From Bacteroides sp. UBA7333 (GTDB lineage: Bacteria > Bacteroidota > Bacteroidia > Bacteroidales > Bacteroidaceae): a stretch of 39,164 nucleotides of DNA. The position numbers and the translations under genes were made by a program. Below, in pieces: positions 32,006 through 39,164 of this stretch (positions within the stretch are counted from its first letter, which is position 1; each line of letters opens with the position of its first letter). The notes under the pieces are model-generated. The model did no database searches, was not told where the DNA came from, and was given only the letters and a program-made list of their open reading frames with translations. The stretch covers positions 1 through 39,164 of the forward strand of contig DKPN01000067.1 of NCBI GenBank assembly GCA_002471195.1, given 5' to 3'.

Positions 32006-32197
32006 ATGAAGAAAATTATAACTTATTTCAAAGAATCATACGACGAACTTGTGCATAAAGTAACATGGCCGACGTATTCAGAGTTAACTAGTAGCGCAGT
32101 CGCTGTTTTATATGCTTCCCTGCTGATTGCTGTATTAGTTTTCGTGATGGACTTCTGTTTCCAACATGTGATGGAAAATTTAATTTATCCACGTTAA
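32006..32197 (+). CDS. secE: Preprotein translocase subunit SecE
   Basis: A 63-residue single-span form: a cytoplasmic amphipathic helix (YFKESYDELVHKVTWPTYSEL, with the conserved KVTWPT) and one membrane helix (~residues 31-53). It stabilises SecY in the inner-membrane translocon. It starts 14 bases after tRNA-Trp, and nusG follows after 12 bases. Confidence 0.97.
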   Translation: MKKIITYFKESYDELVHKVTWPTYSELTSSAVAVLYASLLIAVLVFVMDFCFQHVMENLIYPR

Positions 32198-32209
32198 AAG
32201 AATTTTATA

Positions 32210-32755
32210 ATGTCTGAGATTGAAAAGAAGTGGTACGTTCTTCGTGCTATTAGCGGAAAAGAAGCTAAGGTAAGAGAATATCTTGAGGCTGATATTAAAA
32301 ACAGCAACCTTGGTGAATATGTGTCTCAGGTGTTGATTCCTACTGAAAGGGTATATCAGGTTCGCAAGGATGGAAAAAAAATTGTGAAAGAGAGAAGTTA
32401 TCTTCCTGGTTACGTTTTAGTAGAGGCGGCTTTAGTTGGTGAGGTAGCTCATCACTTAAGAAATACTCCTAACGTGATAGGTTTCTTAGGCGGATCAGAA
32501 AAACCTGTTCCCTTGAGACAATCAGAAGTGAATCGAATACTTGGTACGGTTGACGAACTACAAGAGGCTAGCGAGGATATCAATATTCCTTATGTAGTTG
32601 GTGAAACTGTAAAAGTTACTTTCGGACCGTTTAGCGGATTCAGTGGTATCATTGAAGATGTGAATACGGAAAAAAAGAAACTAAAAGTTATGGTAAAGAT
32701 ATTTGGACGGAAAACTCCGCTCGAATTAGGCTTTATGCAAGTTGAGAAAGAATAA
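32210..32755 (+). CDS. nusG: Transcription termination/antitermination factor NusG
   Basis: A 181-residue protein with an N-terminal NGN domain (KKWYVLRAISGKEAKVREYLE, SYLPGYVLVEA, NVIGFLGG) and a C-terminal KOW domain (GETVKVTFGPFSGFSGIIEDV). It binds RNA polymerase and couples transcription to Rho or the ribosome. It lies in the standard secE-nusG-rplK order. Confidence 0.98.
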   Translation: MSEIEKKWYVLRAISGKEAKVREYLEADIKNSNLGEYVSQVLIPTERVYQVRKDGKKIVKERSYLPGYVLVEAALVGEVAHHLRNTPNVIGFLGGSEKPVPLRQSEVNRILGTVDELQEASEDINIPYVVGETVKVTFGPFSGFSGIIEDVNTEKKKLKVMVKIFGRKTPLELGFMQVEKE

Positions 32756-32813
32756 AACAGGTGTTACGCTGTGATATTCTTTAATTAATATTTATATATA
32801 AATTAATAAGACA

Positions 32814-33257
32814 ATGGCTAAAGAAGTTGCTGGACTAATCAAATTACAGATTAAAGGAGGCGCTGCAAATCCATCACCCCCAGTAGGACCTGCATTGGGT
32901 TCTAAGGGTATCAATATCATGGAATTTTGCAAGCAATTCAATGCCAGAACCCAAGACAAAGCAGGTAAAGTATTGCCTGTTGTTATTACTTACTACGCAG
33001 ATAAGTCTTTTGATTTCGTAATCAAAACTCCTCCCGTAGCAATTCAGTTGTTAGAACTGACTAAGCTTAAGAGTGGTTCTGCTGAGCCTAATCGTAAGAA
33101 AGTTGCCGAGATTACTTGGGAACAAGTACGTACAATTGCTCAAGACAAAATCGTAGACTTGAACTGTTTTACAGTAGAAGCTGCTATGACTATGGTTGCA
33201 GGTACTGCAAGAAGTATGGGTATCACTGTAAAAGGGGAGTTCCCGGTAAATAATTAA
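32814..33257 (+). CDS. rplK: 50S ribosomal protein uL11
   Basis: A 147-residue protein, a full match: IKLQIKGGAANPSPPVGPAL, SKGINIMEFCKQFNARTQDK, and the C-terminal rRNA-binding domain ending GTARSMGITVKG. It forms the base of the ribosomal stalk in the GTPase centre. A 58-base leader without a Shine-Dalgarno sequence separates it from nusG. Confidence 0.98.
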   Translation: MAKEVAGLIKLQIKGGAANPSPPVGPALGSKGINIMEFCKQFNARTQDKAGKVLPVVITYYADKSFDFVIKTPPVAIQLLELTKLKSGSAEPNRKKVAEITWEQVRTIAQDKIVDLNCFTVEAAMTMVAGTARSMGITVKGEFPVNN

Positions 33258-33272
33258 TAAACTTCAATTGTA

Positions 33273-33971
33273 ATGGGTAAACTGACAAAGAATCAAAAGT
33301 TAGCTGCAGAAAAAATTGAAGCAGGGAAAGCATACTCACTTAAAGAAGCTGCATCACTTGTAAAAGAAATTACTTTTTCAAAGTTTGATGCATCAGTTGA
33401 TATTGATGTACGTTTGGGTGTTGATCCACGTAAAGCTAACCAAATGGTGAGAGGTGTTGTATCACTTCCTCATGGAACTGGTAAAGAAGTGCGTGTATTG
33501 GTGCTATGTACACCAGATGCTGAAGCTGCTGCAAAAGAAGCTGGCGCTGACTATGTAGGTCTTGACGAATATATCGAAAAGATCAAAGGTGGATGGACGG
33601 ATATTGATGTAATCATCACTATGCCTTCTATCATGGGTAAAATTGGTGCGTTAGGTCGTGTACTTGGTCCTCGTGGATTAATGCCAAACCCTAAAAGTGG
33701 CACTGTAACTATGGACGTTGCTAAAGCTGTAAAAGAAGTTAAGCAAGGTAAAATCGACTTTAAAGTAGACAAGAGCGGTATTGTTCACACATCAATTGGT
33801 AAAGTGTCATTCACTCCAGACCAAATCCGTGACAATGCAAAAGAGTTTATATCTACTTTGAATAAGTTGAAACCAACTGCAGCTAAAGGTACATATATTA
33901 AGAGCATTTATCTTTCTAGCACAATGAGTGCGGGTATCAAAATTGACCCGAAATCAGTAGAGGAAATCTAA
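33273..33971 (+). CDS. rplA: 50S ribosomal protein uL1
   Basis: A 232-residue protein of the L1 stalk: FSKFDASVDIDVRLGVDPRK, then MGKIGALGRVLGPRGLMPNP and the C-terminal KSIYLSSTMSAGIKID. It binds 23S rRNA and in many bacteria represses its own operon. It starts 15 bases after rplK. Confidence 0.98.
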   Translation: MGKLTKNQKLAAEKIEAGKAYSLKEAASLVKEITFSKFDASVDIDVRLGVDPRKANQMVRGVVSLPHGTGKEVRVLVLCTPDAEAAAKEAGADYVGLDEYIEKIKGGWTDIDVIITMPSIMGKIGALGRVLGPRGLMPNPKSGTVTMDVAKAVKEVKQGKIDFKVDKSGIVHTSIGKVSFTPDQIRDNAKEFISTLNKLKPTAAKGTYIKSIYLSSTMSAGIKIDPKSVEEI

Positions 33972-33977
33972 TAAAAC

Positions 33978-33982
33978 GGAGG
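33978..33982 (+). promoter_or_regulatory. Shine-Dalgarno sequence of rplJ
   Basis: GGAGG four bases before the rplJ ATG, in the 15-base gap after rplA. With hpf it is one of the few clear Shine-Dalgarno sites in the window. Confidence 0.75.
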
Positions 33983-33986
33983 AATA

Positions 33987-34505
33987 ATGAGAAAGGAAGA
34001 TAAAAGTACAATTATAGAGCAAATTGCTGCTACAATCAACGAGTATAATCACTTCTACTTGGTAGATGTAACAGCTATGAATGCTGCTGCTACTAGTGAA
34101 TTAAGACGTATTTGTTATAAATCAGACATCAAATTGATGGTGATTAAAAACACTTTACTTCACAAAGCACTAGAGTCTATGGAAAATGATTATTCACCTC
34201 TTTATGCTTGTTTAAAAGGTACAACTGCTATCATGTTTAGTGATGTAGCAAATGCTCCTGCTAAACTAATCAAAGAAAAGGCTAAAGACGGTATTCCTGG
34301 ACTAAAAGGCGCATACGCTGAAGAAGGCTTCTACATTGGCGCAGATCAATTGGATGCACTTATCAGTATCAAGAGCAAAAATGAAGTTATTGCTGACATC
34401 GTTGCATTGTTGCAATCACCAGCTAAAAACGTTATTTCAGCTCTTCAATCAGGTGGCAACACCCTTCACGGAGTTCTAAAAACTTTAGGTGAAAGACCAG
34501 AATAA
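33987..34505 (+). CDS. rplJ: 50S ribosomal protein uL10
   Basis: A 172-residue protein: KEDKSTIIEQIAATINEYNHFYLVDVTAMNA start, the KLMVKNTLL-like block (MVIKNTLLHKAL), and the C-terminal helix that binds L7/L12 dimers (NVISALQSGGNTLHGVLKTL). It anchors the stalk. There is no long leader here for the classic L10 regulatory RNA. Confidence 0.97.
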   Translation: MRKEDKSTIIEQIAATINEYNHFYLVDVTAMNAAATSELRRICYKSDIKLMVIKNTLLHKALESMENDYSPLYACLKGTTAIMFSDVANAPAKLIKEKAKDGIPGLKGAYAEEGFYIGADQLDALISIKSKNEVIADIVALLQSPAKNVISALQSGGNTLHGVLKTLGERPE

Positions 34506-34549
34506 ATTATAAAATAAATAAGTAAATAAACAATTAAAATCATACAAAA

Positions 34550-34924
34550 ATGGCAGATTTGAAAGCTTTTGCAGAACAACTAGTTAACTTGACAGTAAAA
34601 GAAGTTAATGAACTTGCAACTATCCTTAAAGAAGAGTACGGTATTGAACCTGCTGCTGCAGCTGTTGCTGTTGCTGCTGGTCCTGCAGCTGGTGCTGCTG
34701 CCGCAGAAGAAAAAACTTCTTTTGACGTAGTATTGAAAAGCGCTGGTGCAGCTAAATTACAAGTAGTTAAAGCTGTTAAAGAAACTTGTGGTCTTGGTTT
34801 GAAAGAAGCTAAAGACATGGTAGATGGTGCTCCTAGCGTAGTAAAAGAAGGTTTGGCTAAAGACGAAGCAGAATCATTGAAGAAAACATTGGAAGAAGCT
34901 GGAGCTGAAGTTGAACTTAAATAA
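34550..34924 (+). CDS. rplL: 50S ribosomal protein bL12 (L7/L12)
   Basis: A 124-residue stalk protein: N-terminal dimerisation helix (LKAFAEQLVNLTVKEVNELATIL), an Ala/Gly-rich hinge (~residues 36-53), and the factor-binding domain (EKTSFDVVLKSAGAAKLQVVK, GLGLKEAKDMVDGAPS). Strong codon bias fits very high expression. Confidence 0.98.
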   Translation: MADLKAFAEQLVNLTVKEVNELATILKEEYGIEPAAAAVAVAAGPAAGAAAAEEKTSFDVVLKSAGAAKLQVVKAVKETCGLGLKEAKDMVDGAPSVVKEGLAKDEAESLKKTLEEAGAEVELK

Positions 34925-34929
34925 AACTA

Positions 34930-34987
34930 ACCTGTAACAACAGGTCTCTCGGTTAAGAATCCTTGTAAGAGGATTCTTAACCTTTTT
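34930..34987 (+). terminator. Attenuator/terminator between rplL and rpoB
   Basis: A short hairpin ACCTGT/ACAGGT (34930-34945) is followed by a perfect 12-bp stem, GGTTAAGAATCC (34951-34962) with GGATTCTTAACC (34971-34982), and TTTTT. This is a textbook intrinsic terminator inside the operon, so rpoB is probably transcribed by partial read-through. The rest of the gap up to rpoB has no clear promoter. Confidence 0.85.
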
Positions 34988-35028
34988 GTGCATATATTTA
35001 AAATTAAGTTCTTCTAATTCATTTATAG

Positions 35029-38000
35029 ATGTCTTCAAATACTGTAAACCAAAGAATTAATTTTGCTTCAACAAAGAATCCGCTTCAATATCCGGATTTC
35101 TTGGAAGTACAATTAAAGTCATTCAAAGACTTTTTACAACTAGACACTCCGCCCGAAAAGCGTAAAAATGAGGGATTGTACAAGGTATTTGCTGAAAACT
35201 TCCCTATTGCAGACACAAGAAACAATTTTGTTCTTGAGTTTTTGGACTATTATATTGATCCGCCGCGTTATACCATCGATGATTGTATAGAGCGTGGGCT
35301 TACATATAGTGTCCCATTGAAAGCTAAGTTGAAATTGTATTGTACAGACCCTGATCACGAAGATTTTGATACAGTGATTCAGGATGTATTTCTTGGCCCA
35401 ATACCTTACATGACTGATAAGGCAACATTTGTGATTAATGGAGCCGAACGTGTAGTTGTATCTCAACTTCACCGTTCACCAGGTGTATTCTTTGGTCAAA
35501 GTGTACATGCCAATGGTACAAAATTATATTCAGCACGTATTATTCCTTTCAAAGGCTCTTGGATTGAATTTGCTACCGACATCAACAATGTGATGTATGC
35601 TTATATCGATCGTAAGAAAAAATTGCCTGTAACCACTCTTTTACGTGCAATTGGTTTTGAAAATGATAAAGATATTCTTGAGATCTTTAATCTAGCTGAA
35701 GATGTAAAGGTTAATAAAACAAATCTTAAGAAAGTCGTAGGTCGTAAGCTTGCTGCCCGTGTTTTGAAAACATGGATTGAAGACTTCGTAGACGAGGATA
35801 CCGGTGAAGTAGTATCTATTGAACGTAACGAAGTTATTATCGACCGTGAAACTGTTATAGAAGAGGAACATATAAACGAAATTATAGATTCAGGGGTTCA
35901 AACCATTCTTATTCACAAGGATGAGCCAAACCAATCTGACTTTTCTATTATATACAACACGTTACAAAAAGACCCAAGTAACTCTGAAAAGGAAGCGGTA
36001 TTGTACATTTATCGTCAGTTGCGTAATGCTGACCCTGCTGATGATGCTAGTGCCCGTGAGGTTATCAATAACCTTTTCTTCTCAGAAAAACGTTATGATT
36101 TAGGTGATGTAGGTCGTTATAGAATCAACAGAAAGTTGAACTTAACAACCGACATGGACGTACGTGTTCTTACAAAAGAAGATATTATCGAAATCATCAA
36201 GTATCTTATTGAACTAATCAATTCGAAAGCTGATGTGGATGATATCGACCACTTAAGTAATCGTCGTGTACGTACTGTAGGTGAACAGCTTTCGAATCAG
36301 TTTGCTGTTGGTCTTGCTCGTATGTCGCGTACCATTAGAGAACGTATGAATGTGCGTGATAATGAGGTGTTTACTCCAATCGATTTGATTAATGCAAAGA
36401 CTATTTCTTCGGTAATCAACTCATTCTTTGGAACCAATGCTTTGTCACAATTCATGGACCAAACCAATCCTCTTGCCGAAATTACGCATAAACGTCGTAT
36501 GTCAGCGCTAGGTCCTGGTGGTCTTTCTCGTGAACGTGCAGGTTTTGAGGTTCGTGACGTTCACTATACTCATTACGGACGTTTATGTCCAATTGAAACA
36601 CCTGAAGGACCAAACATCGGTTTGATTTCTTCATTATGTGTATTCGCAAAAATCAACGATTTAGGTTTCATTGAAACTCCATATCGTAAAGCAGCCGATG
36701 CAAAGGTTGATTTATCACCAGAAGGTTTGATTTATCTTACTGCTGAAGAAGAAGAGGGAAAAATCATCGCTCAAGGTAATGCTCCTTTGAACGAGGATGG
36801 TACTTTTATTCGTAATAAAGTTAAGTCACGCCAGGATGCTGATTTCCCTGTAGTAGAACCTACTCAAGTTGAGTTGATGGACGTATCTCCACAACAAATC
36901 GCTTCGATTGCTGCTTCATTGATTCCTTTCTTGGAACATGATGATGCCAACCGTGCATTGATGGGATCGAACATGATGCGCCAAGCTGTACCTTTGTTAC
37001 GCACAGAGGCTCCTATTGTTGGTACAGGTATCGAGAATCAATTAGTTCGAGATTCACGCACTCAAATTACTGCCGAAGGTGATGGTGTTGTTGAATATGT
37101 TGATGCTACTACTATTCGTATTGTTTATGATCGTACTGAAGATGATGAATTTGTAAGCTTTGATCCAGCATTGAAAGAGTACAAACTTCCTAAATTCAGA
37201 AAAACGAATCAAAATATGACCATCGACTTACGCCCAACCTGTATGGTAGGTGATAGAGTTGTTGAAGGTCAAATTCTAACAGAAGGTTATTCTACTGAAA
37301 AAGGTGAACTTGCTTTAGGTAAAAACTTACTTGTAGCATACATGCCTTGGAAAGGTTATAACTATGAGGATGCTATTGTTCTTAACGAACGCGTTGTTCG
37401 CGAAGACTTGTTGACTTCTGTTCACGTAGAAGAGTACTCTTTAGAAGTACGCGAAACCAAACGTGGTATGGAAGAATTGACAGCTGACATTCCTAATGTT
37501 AGTGAAGAAGCTACCAAAGATTTGGATGAAAATGGTATTGTACGTATCGGTGCTCGTATTGAACCGGGTGATATCATGATTGGTAAAATCACTCCAAAGG
37601 GTGAATCTGATCCTTCTCCAGAAGAAAAACTTCTTCGCGCAATCTTTGGTGACAAAGCTGGCGATGTGAAGGACGCTTCTTTGAAAGCTTCTCCATCATT
37701 GAAAGGTGTTGTCATTGGCAAAAAATTGTTCTCACGTGTAATCAAGAACAGAAGTTCTAAACTTGCTGACAAAGCATTGCTTCCTAAAATTGATGATGAA
37801 TTTGAAGGAAAAGCTTCAGACCTGAAACGTATCTTAGTGAAGAAGTTGATGACACTAACTGCTGGTAAACCATCACAAGGTGTAAAAGATTATTTAGGTG
37901 CAGAGGTTATTGCTAAAGGTTCTAATTTCAATCCATCAGACTTTGATTCTTTAGACTTCACTTCTGTACAATTAAGCAACTGGACTAATGATGATCATGC

Positions 38001-38841
38001 AAATCAATTGATTCGCGATTTGATCGTTAATTATATTAAGAAGTATAAAGAACTTGATGCTGAATTAAAACGTAGAAAATTTGCCATTACCATTGGCGAT
38101 GAACTACCTGCAGGTATCATTCAAATGGCTAAAGTTTACATAGCTAAGAAGCGTAAAATTGGCGTGGGTGATAAAATGGCGGGTCGACATGGTAATAAAG
38201 GTATTGTTTCGCGTGTTGTTCGCCAAGAAGATATGCCATTTTTGGAAGACGGTACTCCAGTAGATATCGTATTAAATCCGCTAGGTGTACCATCGCGTAT
38301 GAACATCGGACAGATTTTTGAGGCTGTTCTTGGTCGCGCAGGTAAAAATCTAGGTGTTAAATTTGCAACTCCTATTTTTGATGGTGCTACATTAGATGAT
38401 TTGAATGAGTGGACAGATAAAGCAGGATTGCCACGTTATTGCAAAACTTACTTGTGTGATGGTGGTACTGGCGAACGCTTTGACCAACCTGCAACAGTAG
38501 GTGTGACTTATATGTTGAAATTGGGTCACATGGTTGAAGATAAAATGCATGCCCGTTCAATCGGTCCTTACTCTTTGATTACTCAACAACCATTAGGTGG
38601 TAAAGCACAATTTGGTGGTCAACGTTTTGGAGAGATGGAGGTTTGGGCACTCGAAGGTTTTGGAGCTGCTCATATATTACAAGAAATTTTGACTATTAAA
38701 TCAGATGATGTTGTAGGTCGCTCTAAAGCTTACGAAGCTATCGTAAAAGGCGAGCCAATGCCACATCCTGGTATTCCTGAATCTTTGAATGTATTATTAC
38801 ATGAGTTACGAGGTTTAGGATTGAGCATCAATCTTGAATAA
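35029..38841 (+). CDS. rpoB: RNA polymerase subunit beta
   Basis: A complete 1270-residue beta subunit, ending PESLNVLLHELRGLGLSINLE. The rifampicin region (ALSQFMDQTNPLAEITHKRR followed by MSALGPGG) carries the Asp, His and Ser residues of the sensitive type. The catalytic-centre stretches GDKMAGRHGNKGIVS and PFLEDGTPVDIVLNPLGVPSRMN are intact. It contains the lineage insertions expected of Bacteroidota beta subunits. Confidence 0.99.
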   Translation: MSSNTVNQRINFASTKNPLQYPDFLEVQLKSFKDFLQLDTPPEKRKNEGLYKVFAENFPIADTRNNFVLEFLDYYIDPPRYTIDDCIERGLTYSVPLKAKLKLYCTDPDHEDFDTVIQDVFLGPIPYMTDKATFVINGAERVVVSQLHRSPGVFFGQSVHANGTKLYSARIIPFKGSWIEFATDINNVMYAYIDRKKKLPVTTLLRAIGFENDKDILEIFNLAEDVKVNKTNLKKVVGRKLAARVLKTWIEDFVDEDTGEVVSIERNEVIIDRETVIEEEHINEIIDSGVQTILIHKDEPNQSDFSIIYNTLQKDPSNSEKEAVLYIYRQLRNADPADDASAREVINNLFFSEKRYDLGDVGRYRINRKLNLTTDMDVRVLTKEDIIEIIKYLIELINSKADVDDIDHLSNRRVRTVGEQLSNQFAVGLARMSRTIRERMNVRDNEVFTPIDLINAKTISSVINSFFGTNALSQFMDQTNPLAEITHKRRMSALGPGGLSRERAGFEVRDVHYTHYGRLCPIETPEGPNIGLISSLCVFAKINDLGFIETPYRKAADAKVDLSPEGLIYLTAEEEEGKIIAQGNAPLNEDGTFIRNKVKSRQDADFPVVEPTQVELMDVSPQQIASIAASLIPFLEHDDANRALMGSNMMRQAVPLLRTEAPIVGTGIENQLVRDSRTQITAEGDGVVEYVDATTIRIVYDRTEDDEFVSFDPALKEYKLPKFRKTNQNMTIDLRPTCMVGDRVVEGQILTEGYSTEKGELALGKNLLVAYMPWKGYNYEDAIVLNERVVREDLLTSVHVEEYSLEVRETKRGMEELTADIPNVSEEATKDLDENGIVRIGARIEPGDIMIGKITPKGESDPSPEEKLLRAIFGDKAGDVKDASLKASPSLKGVVIGKKLFSRVIKNRSSKLADKALLPKIDDEFEGKASDLKRILVKKLMTLTAGKPSQGVKDYLGAEVIAKGSNFNPSDFDSLDFTSVQLSNWTNDDHANQLIRDLIVNYIKKYKELDAELKRRKFAITIGDELPAGIIQMAKVYIAKKRKIGVGDKMAGRHGNKGIVSRVVRQEDMPFLEDGTPVDIVLNPLGVPSRMNIGQIFEAVLGRAGKNLGVKFATPIFDGATLDDLNEWTDKAGLPRYCKTYLCDGGTGERFDQPATVGVTYMLKLGHMVEDKMHARSIGPYSLITQQPLGGKAQFGGQRFGEMEVWALEGFGAAHILQEILTIKSDDVVGRSKAYEAIVKGEPMPHPGIPESLNVLLHELRGLGLSINLE

Positions 38842-38849
38842 AGAAATTA

Positions 38850-38886
38850 ATGTTTTAGCTAATAGATTTTCTATTGGCTAAAACAT
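38850..38886 (+). promoter_or_regulatory. 17-bp hairpin between rpoB and rpoC
   Basis: The stem 38850-38866 pairs with 38870-38886 over 17 positions (one G-U) around a TTT loop (arms begin ATGTTTTAGC and end GCTAAAACAT). No T-run follows. Such a long stem could be an RNase III cleavage site or a weak attenuator setting the rpoB:rpoC ratio. Confidence 0.7.
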
Positions 38887-38937
38887 ATTTCACTAGGCAT
38901 ATCATTTATATAACTGCAATTATTTAATAATAAAAGT

Positions 38938-39164
38938 ATGGCTTTTAGAAAAGACAATAAAGCAAAAAGTAATTTCTCGAAAATTTCGATTGGATTGGCT
39001 TCTCCTGAAGAGATCCTTGAAAGCTCGAGCGGTGAAGTTTTGAAGCCTGAAACAATAAACTACCGTACTTACAAACCAGAACGTGATGGTCTGTTTTGTG
39101 AGCGCATTTTTGGTCCTATAAAGGATTATGAATGTCACTGTGGTAAATACAAACGTATTCGTTA
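38938..39164 (+). CDS. rpoC: RNA polymerase subunit beta' (N-terminal 75 codons only)
   Basis: The frame is open from the ATG at 38938 to the window end. The sequence MAFRKDNKAKSNFSKISIGL, then SPEEILESSSGEVLKPETINYRT and GLFCERIFGPIKDYECHCGKYK, is the conserved start of beta', including the first two cysteines (CHC) of the N-terminal zinc site. The rest of the ~1400-residue protein lies outside the window. Confidence 0.98.
   Translation, partial: MAFRKDNKAKSNFSKISIGLASPEEILESSSGEVLKPETINYRTYKPERDGLFCERIFGPIKDYECHCGKYKRIR

Overview
The window is a low-GC chromosomal segment from a member of the Bacteroidota, most likely the Bacteroidales. Three things point there: repeated TTTG / TAnnTTTG promoters, a complete porP-gldK-gldL-gldM-gldN type IX secretion (T9SS) operon, and the order rpsU-xerC-hpf-tRNA cluster-tuf-tRNA-Trp-secE-nusG-rplKAJL-rpoBC. 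A full T9SS operon argues against Bacteroides in the strict sense and fits families such as Dysgonomonadaceae, Paludibacteraceae or Porphyromonadaceae. No species is claimed.

Layout. At 1-1935 (minus strand) lie a truncated DUF418 membrane protein and mannose-1-phosphate guanylyltransferase. At 2090-2173 is tRNA-Leu(CAA), whose 3' end is the attachment site of a ~4.5 kb integrative element (2163-6712). The element is bounded by a perfect 19-bp direct repeat. It carries a tyrosine integrase, a 283-aa protein of unknown function, an excisionase-like HTH protein, a 173-aa unknown protein and a replication initiator resembling the phage/plasmid gene II/X family. All five are on the minus strand, in two transcription units separated by terminators. 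Matching 19-bp arm-type sites lie inside both ends, and 43-bp repeats flank the rep gene exactly.

From 6922 to 11275 come a K+-channel-like protein with an altered filter, a secreted GEVED/LamG protein with a T9SS-type C-terminal signal, a methyltransferase-like protein, a PduO-type cobalamin adenosyltransferase and a DUF2795 protein. The T9SS operon occupies 11432-17296 and is followed by a small outer-membrane barrel gene. At 18052-18139 there is an array of four 22-bp units with TGTGA motifs in exact register, upstream of priA. After it come a low-molecular-weight phosphatase, a 7TM-HD phosphodiesterase (minus), gltX, waaA, a gamma-carbonic-anhydrase-like protein and aminopeptidase P (both minus).

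From 28611 to the end runs the translation and transcription supercluster: rpsU, xerC, hpf, four tRNAs (Thr-Tyr-Gly-Thr), tuf, tRNA-Trp, secE, nusG, rplK, rplA, rplJ, rplL, rpoB and the first 75 codons of rpoC. Strong hairpins lie between tuf and tRNA-Trp, between rplL and rpoB, and between rpoB and rpoC. The most novel part of the window is the small tRNA-Leu element: a minimal integrate-and-replicate module with no visible capsid, secretion or mobilisation genes and two proteins I cannot assign.
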